A stretch of DNA of 31,650 nt. It comes from Rhizomucor pusillus (taxonomy: Eukaryota; Mucoromycota; Mucoromycetes; Mucorales; Lichtheimiaceae). A model generated the notes under the pieces. That model did not search any database. It was given only the letters and a program-made list of their open reading frames with translations, and was not told the DNA's origin. The DNA lies in contig FWWN02000487.1 in the NCBI GenBank assembly GCA_900175165.2, positions 1-31,650 on the forward strand, given 5' to 3'. A program made the translations under genes and the position numbers. The stretch's first letter is position 1. The number at the start of each line of letters is the position of its first letter. Shown in pieces: positions 21,346-30,675 of the stretch.

Positions 21346-22560
21346 TTAAAACAGCACATTGTCATCGGTCAAGAATTGTTCCATCGCGCGCTCCTCTGCA
21401 GTTGCGACCATCCAGTCTGGAAGACCTTCCGGTGCAACTGCTTCGGCATCAAGAACTTTACGCTTTTCCGTTGTCGGTTTGCGTCTCTTGTTTGCAACGA
21501 TGGCATCTACATGATCCAAGACGCGGTTTGCCTATAAGATACTAGTGCGTTAGCAAATTGTAGATTTGAAACGCTTTGTACTTTCTGACCATCGAGCTAC
21601 GCCAAATAGGGCGTTTGACGATCCAACGTTTGACGTTGTCCGTGCATTACTCGTCCGTTTCTTCCTCGCTCATCGGAGTTTCCTACAATACCCGCAAGTC
21701 TGGCACACGGAACTGCTGCTGAATGGCTTCAGCGTTCTCTAGGAACGCCTTCTGGCGCTCTTCTGCTTTCCATCATACCAGTCAGTCCAACTGTGACACT
21801 TACTTGCACATCTCTAAACAAAACGGCGTAGAACATACCCGGGCGACGCGTGCTTCTCGTTTCCTCGTCTCTCGACGAGCAGCCTTTTGCTGGTCGGAAC
21901 GGTTTTTCGGCAAGCGAGAGTTGTTGAAATTGTTCACAATTGTTGCAGTAACGACTGATTCCCATTCCAACTCGCCGTATCCTTCGGGTCTCTTGGGCAC
22001 AAGTGTGCTCTTTAGCCTATCGAAGACCCTTGCGTTTGCAGGGTCTACTTTCTTTTTGCTAAAGTCATACCTTAGGCCTTCGACCCTTTCAAGGTAGTCG
22101 CGGGCGTATCGCAGTCGTCCCTACATGGTAACTCCAAGTCAGAGACCGAGAATGCCTAGAGAATCTTTGAATGACACTTACAGACAGGTCGGGACCTCGT
22201 TGTTTTTTCTTTGTCCTGGACGACGCAAATTCGGACCGCGCGACCTTGCTTCACCTCTTTCTCCAAGATCTTAAACCTAATTCCGAGGCTCCTTACCTCT
22301 TCACGCAGCTCATCATTGGAACGCAGCAACTTATCGTTCTGCGTTTTCAGCTCGCACACTTCATCACGAAGATCTCGGATGAGGCAAGCAAGCGCAGCAA
22401 TCTCGGCAACGTTCGCTATACGCGAAGGAGACTGCTGGCTACTTTGCTCGCTTTCGTTCATGACAGAGTCAAATGAGCTACTTGACGAGCCTCGTGGGAG
22501 CACGGCGTTGCGGGCAATAGTGCCACCGAGGGTCTTCTGCTTCTTGCTGGCGCTCTGCAT
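21346..22560 (-). pseudogene. Coiled-coil accessory gene of the CACTA element, with in-frame stops
   Basis: The frame opens at 22560 (MQSASKKQKTLGG), goes through a Ser-rich part and then a heptad-rich helix (IRDLRDEVCELKTQNDKLL and on), a likely dimerising coiled coil. After an intron near 22190-22122 a basic, charged region follows (RLRYARDYLERVEGL; RETRKREARVAR), then segments at about 21750-21670 (ERQKAFLENAEAIQQQF) and 21670-21600 (KRWIVKRPIWRSSM). It ends with EGLPDWMVATAEERAMEQF before the stop at 21346. Two stops (TAG then TAA, near 21687 and 21650) interrupt one exon and the first junction misses by one base. Position inside the element, antisense to the transposase, fits an accessory DNA-binding protein like TnpA of plant CACTA elements. 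This is an analogy of position and coiled coil, not of recognised homology. Confidence 0.55.
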
Positions 22561-22578
22561 GTTCGTGAGTACTCGCAC

Positions 22579-23640
22579 TACTGGCTGAGATGATACTAAA
22601 ACCTGTGTAAATATGCTAATACACCTACTTTTCGATTGTAGTTGATACTGACCTTCGAATTGGTGCTGGAATCTACGACTTTGGGGAGCATCAGAAGGGT
22701 TCCGGTTGTAAGTGATTATTTATACCTAGTCCTACTATCCGGGAATGTGATTCTGAATACTGATCGTTTCTCACTATAAATTTCGGACGACTGATGGAAC
22801 TTTCTTCACACTTCTTCTTTTGATATTCATCACTACTTTGTGATCCTGCCAACCGTTTTTCTGAGATACATTGACTTGCATCACAGGCTAACATCTATCT
22901 AATTGCTGCTTTCCTAAATACTACAGATGATCACTGGTACGACGCGACGTTCCTGTTCACTCCTCCAAATCCCGTTGTATCAGCATACGTAAACACCTTC
23001 AGTATCATGATGTTTTAACATCGTCGACTAAGTCTAAAAAAGCAGGGAAGTTTACAGAATCCGGATGCAAGAAATTTTGCTATCGATTATTTGGAATGAT
23101 AGTTAGCTACGCAAGGTACGTCTTCTAACCATTTAAGAGCTGCAACCAGTCCATTTCTCATTGACACTTCAAGCACCTTCTCGTAGATATCTGACTAATC
23201 TATGAAGTCCTTGTTGAGGGAACAGATATTTCCGCCATGGTAAAGGAGTCAGTCATTCGCTTCATCGAATCAACAATCTTTTAGAAGAACTTACTTTCGT
23301 TATTAACACTTGGTTTTCAGTATATGTTTCGTTCTTTCAATGCATCCACGTTGTTGTTGGCTTCGATTCCATCCACCATAAACTTACTATACAGCAGAGA
23401 ACAGTTATATAGAAGTATAGAATGTAGGAAATTTTTGAACATAGCTTCAAACATAATCTAAATAAAATGCAATAAATACATCATAATAATAGTAACTAAA
23501 TACCAGACTATCTACAATGTGTGGCCTGGCGGTAGTGATGTTATTCGGTGATATCGAGTTTTTAGAGACGTTGTTGCGTAATGGATACAGATAATGGTAT
23601 TGGTGCTCCATGTCGCGGTACCTTCCTAGAACGCTACATT
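22579..23640. other. Non-coding interior of the CACTA element
   Basis: About 1 kb between the accessory gene and the right subterminal repeats. I see no coherent exon; short frames on both strands are without motifs. It probably includes the accessory gene's promoter. Confidence 0.45.
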
Positions 23641-23887
23641 TCACCAGCATGAAATGCGGGATTGCACGCGGATTTCATCATCCATGAAATGCGGATACAA
23701 TTCCCAATTGCACAGGGACTTCATCAGCCATGAAATTCGCTGCAATTCGACATTGCATTTTTATACAATCCCAATAGAGTTCCGAATTGCAATTTATGCA
23801 ATCCCAATGAAATCCCAATACAATTCGGAATTTCATTGCCATTTCATTGGCATTTCATCATGATGAAATTCGCAATTTCCCGCAGTG
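23641..23887. repeat. Right terminal and subterminal repeats of the CACTA element
   Basis: Dense array of short direct and inverted units: CATGAAAT(G/T)CG three times, AATCCCAAT four times, TTCCGAATTG or its complement at least twice, and a CATCATGATG palindrome, ending in AATTTCCCGCAGTG. This is the usual location of transposase-binding sites in CACTA elements. Confidence 0.7.
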
Positions 23888-23890
23888 GCC

Positions 23891-24000
23891 CGTCCGAGCT
23901 TGTCAATCCGGAAGACCTTCAAACGCTCCCCCGCAAAGACCCGAGTAGGCGTACTTGATGACGACGGCAGCCAAGTCCTCCGTCATCATCGCAGAAAAGT
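23891..24000 (-). pseudogene. Upstream fragment of the decayed virus-like gene
   Basis: Reading the minus strand from about 23985 to 23891, a frame with a basic segment (RLKVFRIDK) runs up to the GCC target duplication. It continues in the same phase into the frame beginning at 18432 if the CACTA element and one GCC are skipped. The two pieces therefore were one gene before insertion. Upstream of about 23990 the frame meets stops, so the true start is lost or lies behind an intron. Confidence 0.5.
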
Positions 24001-24152
24001 TGCCAGAAGCCCAGCTTTCTGCAGCGGTAAACAAGATTAGCGATACCAAGTTTGAAGCACAATCTTTTCAGAAGGCATTACTACAAACTACAAGGTTACG
24101 CAGCCCATACAATATCCTTTCCCTAAGAAGCTTACACAGTTCGCTAATTTTT

Positions 24153-24479
24153 TCAGCTAGGAGGTGACGCAAGTTTAGTTGGAGTTGGAGCTGGCACTCC
24201 AAAGGGGAAAGGATTCTTTGGGTGGAGGCATGGAGGAAAGTCGTTATTTTGCACCTTTTTAACGAGTGCCCCCAAAGTTTTTAAGTCCCGCCTAAAGAGG
24301 GGGCAGGCTGCCAGACGTCTTTCACACTGCCCCTTGTTAAATTCAGACTTATTCCTCAGCCCTTTTTTTCTGCTCATTACATTCTTGAGCGTGCTCATTA
24401 GCGCTTCATCTCCAGGACACCAAGCAAATGACGTTGCAATTACACTAGTAAGCTGCTCCGAATGCTCATTGGAGGTCAT
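24153..24479 (-). CDS. Unrecognised open frame of 108 codons next to the MITE
   Basis: A minus-strand frame begins inside the MITE's left arm and is rich in Lys, Arg and Pro (STLKNVMSRKKGLRNKSEF). I do not recognise it. The plus strand is also open over the whole stretch (rich in Gly and Lys, beginning VGVGAGTPKGKGFFGWRHGG), so the coding strand, if any, is uncertain. It may be a fragment of another transposon gene cut by the MITE. Confidence 0.2.
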   Translation of the reverse strand: MTSNEHSEQLTSVIATSFAWCPGDEALMSTLKNVMSRKKGLRNKSEFNKGQCERRLAACPLFRRDLKTLGALVKKVQNNDFPPCLHPKNPFPFGVPAPTPTKLASPPS

Positions 24480-24730
24480 CTAGAACTACATACACGACGA
24501 TCCTCTCGTTAAAGTCCCCGCTCCGCAAGGCTACGCGGGTTTTTGAGAACATGCGCTAATCGCTTGATTGGTCTTGATACAATAATTATCTGTCATCCAG
24601 AAAGATCCAGGAAATTTTATATAAGTCTTTATTTCAAGCGATTAGCGCATGTTCTCAAAAACCCGCGTAGCCTTGCGGAGCGGGGACTTTAACGAGAGGA
24701 TCGTCGTGTATGTGGTTCTAGATGACCTCC
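24471..24730. mobile_element. 260-base MITE with 97-base terminal inverted repeats
   Basis: Bases 24471-24567 are the reverse complement of 24634-24730 over 97 positions with a single mismatch (the 17th base). The ends are GGAGGTCATCTAGAAC. A 66-base AT-rich centre separates the arms. Flanks are ATT and TTA, so a two-base TT duplication is possible. The near-identity of the arms suggests a young or gene-converted insertion, and the element is too short to code for a transposase. The end motif resembles that of the hairpin at 14317. Confidence 0.85.
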
Positions 24731-27310
24731 TTAGACGCACGCTGATGCAGGGTCCTTATTGATCACATCCTCAAAGGTTGGCTCAAAACTCTTCAATGGA
24801 GTTAATGAATGCACACAATGCTATGTACAGTTTTTTTTTCTGTCGCATACATAGAAATATAATGTCATCACATTAATAGAACAGTGCTATATAGGAGCCA
24901 AGGGCTTCACTCTATATTCCCGCGTTTTTTACACACTTCATCGACACTACTGTCATTTATCTTTCACCACCACTGCACTATATCATACTACATTTATATC
25001 ACTTCTCCCCATCTATTATATCGATTTCGGCTCTTTTCCTTCTCTATTCTGCGAAGTATCCTTTAATTCGTGGTCGGTTTCACTTGGAGGTTGTCTTTCT
25101 CATGTTTGGCCACCCACCTATCGAGACAGTGTGCCGCGACCCGCATAGCGTTCGTTATTACAATACCTTCCAACTATAATTCTCGCCACAAACCCATGGA
25201 ACATAATCCATCTGGAACTATTTCCATTTGTGATTCTTGAATGCTTAGTACAAAAAGTGCAAATACTATGATAATAACAACAATGTATATGTAAACCAGA
25301 ATGTAACCTTTTGAGGTTTCCGTATGCCACGGCAATCAACGCAAAATAACTGACCATGTCCCCAGAGGGCCGCCCATACAAAACTTGGTGTTTGCAAAGA
25401 TGTCCCGGACGAGTCGCCCATAATCAGCCATCGAGAAGAAAACCGAGCATACGGAGAACTGGATGCACAAACCATCTGACTCTTCCATTTGAGGTTCTTA
25501 AATGTCTACAGGTTTTTGACTTCAATTTCGCGGTCACAAAAGGAACTTAATTTTGGTCGATATGTAAAAAATAATTGAGAAGGCTGTCATCGGCTGAGGA
25601 TGGCGGTTCATCTTGGTCAAAGCAATGAGAGAGTAAACTTCGCTAGCTGAGATATTCTGCAAATTCGTACAGTTTGCTACAAGATGCTACTACAATTTTA
25701 GCTAGACCGGATACGTATCGTTTTCTGTACTATTATGTCGATATGGAAAGGAAGTCATCCATGTCCTCATGTCCATCGATAGACAATCGGGCTACCGTCT
25801 CTGTTGCCGATGAACCGACGTTCTTTAAAACTATTCCATCCTGCGAAACAGGATACCGCCCTGGAGAGATATACGGACGGCCAGGATATCTACCGCGTCC
25901 CAATCTCTGGTTGTCATCCAGGATTTGTCCCATCATTCAGGAGGCAATTACCTCCCAAGACCTCGGATAGGCATATAGATCACCGACAGACCTAACGACC
26001 TTGTCCGACCTCCAATCTCCACTGGCAGTATGTCTTCATGCTCCTTCTGTTTGCCATTGCAGCTAAGCGATTGCCGCCTTCCTTCGCATTGTTAAAGTCA
26101 TAAACATTACATAGGCCCAATTTGTAACTATGTAAATTTAATTTGAGGCCATGTTGTCCATCGCCGAATAAACTTCATGTAGAAATAATGTCTTCAAATG
26201 CATAAAAATTGCTCCGGATACTCGTCGCGTGTGCATTTGTGGTTAGTGCCTAAAGACTCGCAGACTAAACAAAGCTATCCCGAATCAATACGATTAAAGT
26301 CGACTGAAATATATGGTGAGATCTCCAGCTTCTGAGTCCATTACCTGCAAGCAAGCATAACTTCAATTATTTCGCGAGCTTACTGAGTTATATTTAACAG
26401 CCAACCGTCCAAAGTCGTAGCTGGCAGAACGATTGCACTCGTTCTACTCAGCAAGAGATGGCTCTCTTATAAGATATTAAACCCTACTATCTGCTATATT
26501 CAATTTTAGTTTTCCAAGAATATGGTTATCACATAGATCATCATAGAAAAAGAAAACTAAAATCAAGAAGTATTTATGTTAAGCATCACAGAAATTGATC
26601 TCTGTTACTGAAGTCGACACTAATCGTTTCAAAGAAAAGGAAACATCTCCTGGATTCATGCTTGTGGCAGATAGCGTATACCATCTTCGTTTTAATAAGC
26701 TTTGTACGTGTAAACAACTTAAAAAGGCCTGGCCATATAATATAGAGCTTAGAGCATCTCCTTTTCGCCTCTAGGTTATCTATTAGACAAGCTGTACTTG
26801 TATGCGAGGTATACTGTCGTTATTTTTTGGAGTAAAAAATGTAATGCTGAAAAGGATACAGGAAAGCATCCATTGCAAAATGTATCGTGAGCCTAATAAT
26901 GACTCAAAATACAGTAGGTGTATGTGAAAAGTGATCCCTATGAGTATACGACGCAGGAGGACGGAAAGCCATAAAATATATAGACCAAAAGGGCTTGAAA
27001 CGATCGAGAAACAAGAACGGAAAATTTTGAGGCTGCATTGACAGTACAACTTTGTCTTGCGTAATCGCAGAGCAAACCCTTTTCTTCCTTTTTCATCTCT
27101 ATTCATCACAATGGATAGCGGCAGCTTGAATTTGTATTCCTTCATCGAGCTCTTCTCTGCCGTACTGGTCTCGTGGGGGATAGCACTGTATCCTCCACTT
27201 TTGCTATTGCTTTTCAAGAAGGCATGGAAAATAATTCAGAAAGAACGAGAACAAGATACATGCAAGATGATTACAAGCATACGCTATGAGACTAATCTGC
27301 TGTTTTGCAG
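24731..27310. other. Long region without recognisable genes
   Basis: About 2.6 kb of AT-rich sequence. A short plus-strand frame at 25674-25970 and overlapping minus-strand frames at 25733-25936 and 26783-27217 show no family motif. A plus-strand stretch at 27111-27265 encodes one strongly hydrophobic helix (LYSFIELFSAVLVSWGIA and following Leu-rich residues) flanked by Lys and could be a first exon of a membrane protein, but I find no partner exon. Confidence 0.4.
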
Positions 27311-29316
27311 TCATTTGCAAAGACCGCGGCGGAAGTGGCCATAAGTCAAAAAGGAACAAGAAGTGCAGATTGTTCGAGCATGAAAGAGGTTAGTATAATT
27401 ATTGTAGGTTTTGTACACATTGATAATAAACAAAAATGAACCAGTCGGACGAAAAAGGAGGCAGACTGAAGGGGGAAGAAGCAGGAAAAAATTGAAAGAA
27501 ATGAACAGAACAAGAACCCGAATGCAAAACCATGTCCCAGTTGTGGCTCGACGAACCATTCGAGATCATCTTCCAAGGATTGCCCTTATCATGCACCCAA
27601 CATGAAGGAACTTGTCGAACAACGCTTTGGCGGGAGTGTCGAACGTTTCATCCGAACAGTACCTCTTCTGGATGTTGTTCGTGACGAATACAGTGAAGAA
27701 CTATTGCAAGGTATTCAAAACTTGTCACAATTCATGCGAAACGTCGTCATCAGAGTCATGCTATTCGTGGATATCTATATCGTCCAGCATCCTCATAGCA
27801 GCATCCCCACTTACGTGTTCTCACAGCAGTTCTTTTACTCAATGGCTCAGCTTGTCCTTGGGCAAGAAATTAAGAATGATAATCCAAACTTGCCTGACGA
27901 CTTACTGGATTCTTGGAATTCAGTCAAGACACAGTATCCTGCGCTCCTTTACCCCGTGAACAACTTCAAATACTATGCTCAGACACTTGCATCCGCCTGC
28001 AACGTCATAAAGGACACTTACACCAATATTATCGTGGAGTACTTCCAATCCAGGGTTGAGAAATATGTTATTTTCAAGTGACAAAAGTTCGTACCAGTAC
28101 GCATCTTACGACCGTCATCAGGCATCCTTCACATCTTGCTTATTTAATGATGTTTTTATCTAGGAAATGCAAAAAAAAAATATGGCATCAAAAATTGCAA
28201 ATAATTATATGTGATCCTTGCCGGTGGTAATCCCGTGATGCCACGATATCTTTTACCATGCTCCATTGAAATTGGCAATGCGATACAAGAGATTTGGATG
28301 GAATTGATGCCATACATGCCACGGCCGTGTACTACCGAAGAAATGGCTGCAAAACATGGCAATTTCATACACGCGTTACATTACATTCTACAGCAGTATC
28401 ATGACGAGCATCAACAGACGCCGCATATCCAAGAGAAATCAAATACGCGCACTTTACCCCGTCTATTTTCCTTGGTCCCTCTGCCTTCTCGAAACTGGAG
28501 ATTTATCGAATATCAATGCAGAAACACTGGCTGGGCTGCTGAAAATGCCCGTTCCACGCACAGATAATCAGCGTCTGACGGTTTTCCAAACTGTTTTCAA
28601 TCTTGACAAATACCGCTTTTTCAAGTAAGTTATATTAAGCCAACAGTCGACGGTGATAGAGTTCTTACAAAGGTACTAGGGACGAAGGCTGCATGTTCAC
28701 TAATCAGATCACAACAAATGGCTAGCAGACTTCTTTTCACTGTGCGAGAAGGAAGAAAGAAAGGGCAATCGAATTAAAACTGGACGATTTTAGCATTAAT
28801 GAGATCTCATCATATTCCCGTCCTTGTGCACTTGACCCTGGTCGGCGAGATGTCTTCAATGCGTCCTACGGGTGTGGGTCAGAAGTCCACGAAGTAAGAA
28901 AATGCTCAACAGCAGAGTACTACGGTATGACGGGGTCAAAACGAAGAAACAGATGCTAAGCAAGGAGAAACGGCGACTTCGCATTGAATATATCGAATCA
29001 AACTTTCCATTGGGAAGACCTCCAACGCAGAAATATTTCTTCATTATGTCAGCTATTATCATGGTTAAAGTTACTGAGAGAGAATAATTAACAGATATGT
29101 CATGCTTGCCTATCGCGAACTCTCGATAACATGATTACGGACGACGGTGTCAAGCACCATGGGATCCAAGTCTGCAAAAGCTGTGGGACCCTATCGAACC
29201 GAGACACCGATGCATCCAAAAACATGTTCTACATTGCGATGTGCATTTGGTCACGTAATGAGTGGCCTACACCTTTCGTCCAAGCGAATATCACCACCGC
29301 GAATGTGGGACCCTAA
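27311..29316 (+). pseudogene. Fanzor (eukaryotic TnpB-like RNA-guided nuclease) relic
   Basis: At the start are two zinc-knuckle-like patches: CKDRGGSGHKSKRNKKC near 27316 and CPSCGSTNHSRSSSKDCPYH at 27533. A long open helical region follows (27602-28081; DEYSEELLQGIQNL, PTYVFSQQFFYSMAQLVLGQE), then one at 28215-28620 (LPRLFSLVPLPSRNWRFIEY). The RuvC-I strand CALDPGRRDVFNASYG places its catalytic Asp at 28834-28836. The four-Cys zinc ribbon (CHAC at 29098 and CKSCG at 29173) is fused to the RuvC-III motif NRDTDASKNM, with its Asp at 29203-29205. This order is that of TnpB/Fanzor proteins. Only about 265 bases separate RuvC-I from the ribbon, and the RuvC-II Glu region is missing, so the nuclease core is deleted. 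Stops and frame changes add to this. Confidence 0.7.
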
Positions 29317-29716
29317 CGGGTTTACATCTCTACGGTAGGTCCATTTAATTGCCTACAGTTTACAATATATTGATAAATATTTCGTTTAGTTATCGGTAAG
29401 TCACGACTCACACATCCAATGTCGAAGTTTCACTCATTGAGAGATCATTTGCGTTATTTGAGGTGCCCGCATCGCCTCGTAAGCAAGTTTGGGCTAAATG
29501 GCAAGTGTGCACGAACTCTAATTTTAGGAGAATGTTGATTAATTTGTTCCCCAAGGTCCAAATTTGATTCGAGTGCGATGCAAAATTGATGCTCCAAACG
29601 CAAGTTGGTTCCGGAAAAAACAGTAGCACAAAAAGAGATTGACGTCACGTTTAATACGACTTGAAAGTCTGGTCGCGCGTATCGTGCCACAGTGCTCTTC
29701 TCCGTGATCAACATGA
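29317..29716. other. Spacer between Fanzor relic and coiled-coil gene
   Basis: Contains no recognised exon. A plus-strand stretch near 29453-29500 (FEVPASPRKQVWAKWQV) looks coding-like and could be a 5' exon of the gene that follows. If the Fanzor had a guide RNA, its template would be expected here, but I cannot identify one. Confidence 0.3.
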
Positions 29717-30578
29717 GTGACAACTACTTGCGCAGCAACTCGCCCGGCAGTTGGACTTTATGCCTTTATCGAATCGTGCAAGCAATGCCATCCAGATCGT
29801 GACCCCATCCAGCTTGCAAAAATTGAGCTGACTAGCATCATCGCGAAGTCAACTGTTAAATCCAAGCTGAAAAATGCCGAGCGGCTTCTTACCGAACTTC
29901 TCAAACTCCAGGTCAATACCATTCCTTTTTTGAAAATGTCTCTTGTCAGTAACTATACTCATAGTTATACTCATAATTAGGCACCGAACAAAAGCGACAC
30001 CAGCAACCAAGAAACGTCTGCACGGATCGATCAGATCAACAATAACTGCCAGCTAGTCTTTGGTGGAAATATTGGATGCCTGCATTTTGAACAACATCAT
30101 GCTGAAGAAGGCTCAGGCATCCAGGGGTGGGGGAGGAACGACCCTACCGTGGTTGAAAAAAGCAAGGCGTCAGCTGAAACAACCCGTGTGCCAGAAGAAT
30201 ACTCAGACGTTGAGGATGAGGTACGGAATTATTGATCGTTGTTTTCAGTGAGTTGCTCTAATCAAATTCCCTTATCCCAGGGCGGATTGGATGAAGGTCA
30301 TGATGATAGTTGCCAGTATCAACACCAGAAAGCGCGATACCGCCCACCCCCACAAACCTCACTCGTCGTCATCTACCTCGCCAACTTGGAAAGGGCAAGT
30401 CTAAAATGTAGCACGAAAATGTTCTTTTTCCCATTCTCAATTTAATTTAGAAAACTACAGAAAAATTATCACCTGCTTGAAGAGGAGATCGAGAAGACGC
30501 GATCAAAGCTACGGCGGCTCGAAGAAAAGCGTGATACAGTGCTTCCAACAAGCAATGTCGCGGACAGTCAAAATTGAT
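29717..30578 (+). CDS. Unrecognised protein with C-terminal coiled coil, several exons
   Basis: Exons 29717-29911 and 29981-30220 join in phase through a GT-AG intron. The first is helical and Lys-rich (KSTVKSKLKNAERLLTELLKLQ); the second is acidic at its end (EEYSDVEDE) and stops at a GTACGG donor. A third exon starts at 30281 after cttatcccag, and a last one at 30451-30578 encodes a heptad-like helix (NYHLLEEEIEKTRSKLRRLEEK) before a stop. The join from third to last exon is unclear: a GC donor (AGGGCAAGT) would break phase, and a GT donor that keeps phase gives a 30-base intron. The gene lies directly upstream of a Tc1/mariner transposase on the same strand and might be an accessory gene of a transposon or a host gene. 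The true start may lie upstream. Confidence 0.4.
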
Positions 30579-30675
30579 GTCGTTCGCTGGTCAAAATCAA
30601 CTTCGCGTTTTCAGAAATGGAAGTCATATTTTTAGAAACCATGTCGCGTGCTTTTGAAAACGATGTCGTATCACT

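Larger units (their letters stand above)
18433..23887. mobile_element. Complete CACTA/EnSpm-type DNA transposon, 5.46 kb
   Basis: The left end GACTGCGGAAAATGCGG and the inverted right end CACTGCGGGAAATTGCG are near-identical. Flanking trinucleotides are GCC on both sides (18430-18432 and 23888-23890), the 3-base duplication typical of the superfamily. The canonical CACTG start is kept at the right end and changed to GACTG at the left. Both ends carry arrays of short subterminal repeats (ATTGGGATTTCAT, AATTCCGAATTG), longest at 23650-23880. Inside are a Tnp2-type transposase on the plus strand and a convergent coiled-coil gene on the minus strand. Both genes carry stops or frame breaks, so this copy is unlikely to move by itself, although its ends might still respond to a functional relative. 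Confidence 0.8.

Noticed and set aside
25674..25995. Overlapping open frames on both strands
   Set aside because: Neither strand shows a recognised motif; the strand cannot be chosen and no splice-consistent extension was found.
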